Assembly: GCF_014204975.1 (NCBI RefSeq)
Contig: NZ_JACHMM010000001.1
Span: forward strand, 1,860,001-1,924,000
Reading direction: 5' to 3'
Source: Jiangella mangrovi
Lineage (GTDB): Bacteria; Actinomycetota; Actinomycetes; Jiangellales; Jiangellaceae
DNA: 64,000 nt
The notes below the pieces were generated by a model that saw only the letters and a list, made by a program, of their open reading frames with translations, was not told where the DNA came from and did not search any database. This document shows, piece by piece, positions 63,096-64,000 of this stretch; position 1 is the stretch's first letter, and the number at the start of each line of letters is the position of its first letter. The position numbers and the translations under genes were made by a program.

Positions 63096-63469
63096 CGGCG
63101 CCGCTCCGCTCGAGAGACGGCGCGGTCGATGGCGGCGTCGAGCTCACGCGCCAGGGCGGAGCTGGGGGCGCCGGCGATGCCCGGGAGCGCCCGGACCACG
63201 AGCTTGGAACCGGCGGGGAGCAGGTCGATCCGATCGGCGAGGAGGTGACGCAGGCGGCGTCGCACGGTGTTGCGCACCACTGCACCCCCAACCGTGCGTC
63301 CGACGACCAGTCCCACCGACGCCGGCCCGGCGTCCGCGGTGTCCGGTGCGGCGGTGTCGCCGGCGGGCAGCAGATGCACGACCATGGTCGGCCGCCCGAC
63401 GCGGACGCCACGGCGCACGATCACCCGGAAATCAGCCGAGCGCCGGAGCCGGTGCTCGGCCTTCAGCAC
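63092..63469 (-). CDS. rnpA: Ribonuclease P protein component RnpA
   Basis: A 125-residue RNase P protein. N-terminal [20 protein letters not shown], the RNR box ([14 protein letters not shown]), and LVVRALPGI. Assists the RNase P RNA in trimming tRNA precursors. GTG 63469 fits the family start; in-frame upstream codons lie in rpmH. Confidence 0.93.
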   Translation of the reverse strand: MLKAEHRLRRSADFRVIVRRGVRVGRPTMVVHLLPAGDTAAPDTADAGPASVGLVVGRTVGGAVVRNTVRRRLRHLLADRIDLLPAGSKLVVRALPGIAGAPSSALARELDAAIDRAVSRAERRR

Positions 63470-63506
63470 CTCGGATCGTCGAGCGAGCGCAAGCGTGCCG
63501 GCCGGA

Positions 63507-63644
63507 TCAGGCGGACAGCTTGGCACGGCCCTTGCTGCGGCGGGCGGCGAGGATGGCTCGGCCGGCACGCGTACGCATGCGCAGCCGGAAGCCGTGAGTC
63601 TTCGCACGACGGCGGGTGTTCGGCTGGAAGGTGCGCTTGACCAC
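63507..63644 (-). CDS. rpmH: 50S ribosomal protein L34
   Basis: A 45-residue L34 too short for usual ORF lists. It begins with [23 protein letters not shown], continues [20 protein letters not shown] and ends LSA. AGGAG lies 8 bases before the start. First gene of the minus-strand rpmH-rnpA-yidD-yidC run, the standard arrangement beside dnaA. Confidence 0.96.
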   Translation of the reverse strand: MVKRTFQPNTRRRAKTHGFRLRMRTRAGRAILAARRSKGRAKLSA

Positions 63645-63762
63645 GTCCGGGCTCCTGTGTCGATCGATGAGATGTGCGTGCTTTCGGGTGCCGTGCGGGA
63701 TCCACGCATCCCCGGGAATCGAAGCCCGGGCATGACAACAGGAGCCCTCGTCGGACCGATTT

Positions 63763-63792
63763 ACGGTACGCGTTCGGCGCGCCTCAGGTCAA
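63763..63792 (-). promoter_or_regulatory. rpmH promoter
   Basis: On the minus strand: TTGACC (63792-63787), 18 bases, TACCGT (63768-63763), about 120 bases before rpmH. A near-consensus housekeeping promoter. Confidence 0.7.
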
Positions 63793-63877
63793 ACTCGACG
63801 GTCTGCGAGTCGCCACGATCGCGGCAACCGCTCATCGTGGCACCAGGATAGGACCCTTGCACGGCAGCGACACGCCG

Positions 63878-63903
63878 GTATCCACAGGCGAACCTGTGGA
63901 CAT
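63878..63903. other. Inverted pair of DnaA-box-like sequences
   Basis: GTATCCACA (63878-63886, plus) and ATGTCCACA (63903-63895, minus), 8 bases apart. Both are close to TTGTCCACA/TTATCCACA. They lie in the rpmH-dnaA gap and probably regulate dnaA or belong to the origin area. The remaining sequence from 63645 to 64000 has no gene I can support. Confidence 0.6.
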
Positions 63904-64000
63904 CAGTTGAAGCCCAGGCCGCATGTTGTTAGCGTCACGTGCTCCAGCACGCTGTCCGCACGAACCGACCCCACATCGTCGGTATCACGTTCGCGCAGGT

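Overview
This window comes from a high-GC actinomycete chromosome, next to the replication origin. The right end reads leftwards as rpmH, rnpA, yidD, yidC, jag, rsmG, parA, parB. It carries two parS sites and a pair of DnaA-box-like sequences at the edge, and dnaA itself should lie just beyond base 64000. The left-centre reads pcnA/cca (minus), then a mutT4-like NUDIX gene, a DUF6049-type gene, murJ with a pseudokinase tail, sigM, its anti-sigma gene, trxB and trxA. From memory, this is the gene order of the Mycobacterium tuberculosis Rv3907c-Rv3924c region, in which trxC is followed directly by cwlM. I cannot name the species.

Layout. 0-4.5 kb is a conservon (cvnABCD: membrane histidine kinase, roadblock, DUF742, GTPase). 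4.5-6.3 kb holds two tandem lipoprotein paralogues, the second broken by two frameshifts. 6.4-7.4 kb is an NAD-dependent epimerase. 7.6-18.4 kb is the conserved pcnA-to-trxA block, with a sigma-R-type promoter in front of trxBA. 18.4-54.6 kb is a block of about 36 kb separating trxA from cwlM. 54.7-64 kb is cwlM, an aminotransferase, a D-Ala-D-Ala-ligase-type gene and the par/rnpA/rpmH group.

The 36-kb block contains four machines or modules: (i) an FtsK/EccC-like ATPase with a membrane protein and two coiled-coil proteins (19.4-24.2 kb); (ii) a type-IV-secretion-like set on the minus strand (25.6-41.3 kb) with a coupling-type ATPase, a transglycosylase/CHAP wall hydrolase, a VirB6/TrbL-like protein, a VirB4 ATPase and TcpE-like and TcpC-like proteins, plus YbjN and two membrane J-domain proteins, but no relaxase or integrase; (iii) a divergent sigma-70-like protein and a ribbon-helix-helix-like protein (41.5-43.1 kb); (iv) a Tad/Flp pilus locus ending in a membrane LysM-BTAD protein (43.2-53.0 kb).

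The main discovery is a shared promoter-like element, GTCACA-N18-C(C/T)T(A/T)C. It occurs seven times, always with exactly 18 bases between the boxes, always 34-63 bases before a start codon and in that gene's direction. It stands before the FtsK-like gene, the coiled-coil gene, the coupling ATPase, the wall hydrolase, the YbjN gene, the T4SS operon head and the Flp pilin. I saw none in the flanking core genes. This suggests that the three machines form one regulon, perhaps one envelope-spanning system, and the divergent sigma-like protein at 41.6 kb is an obvious candidate regulator.
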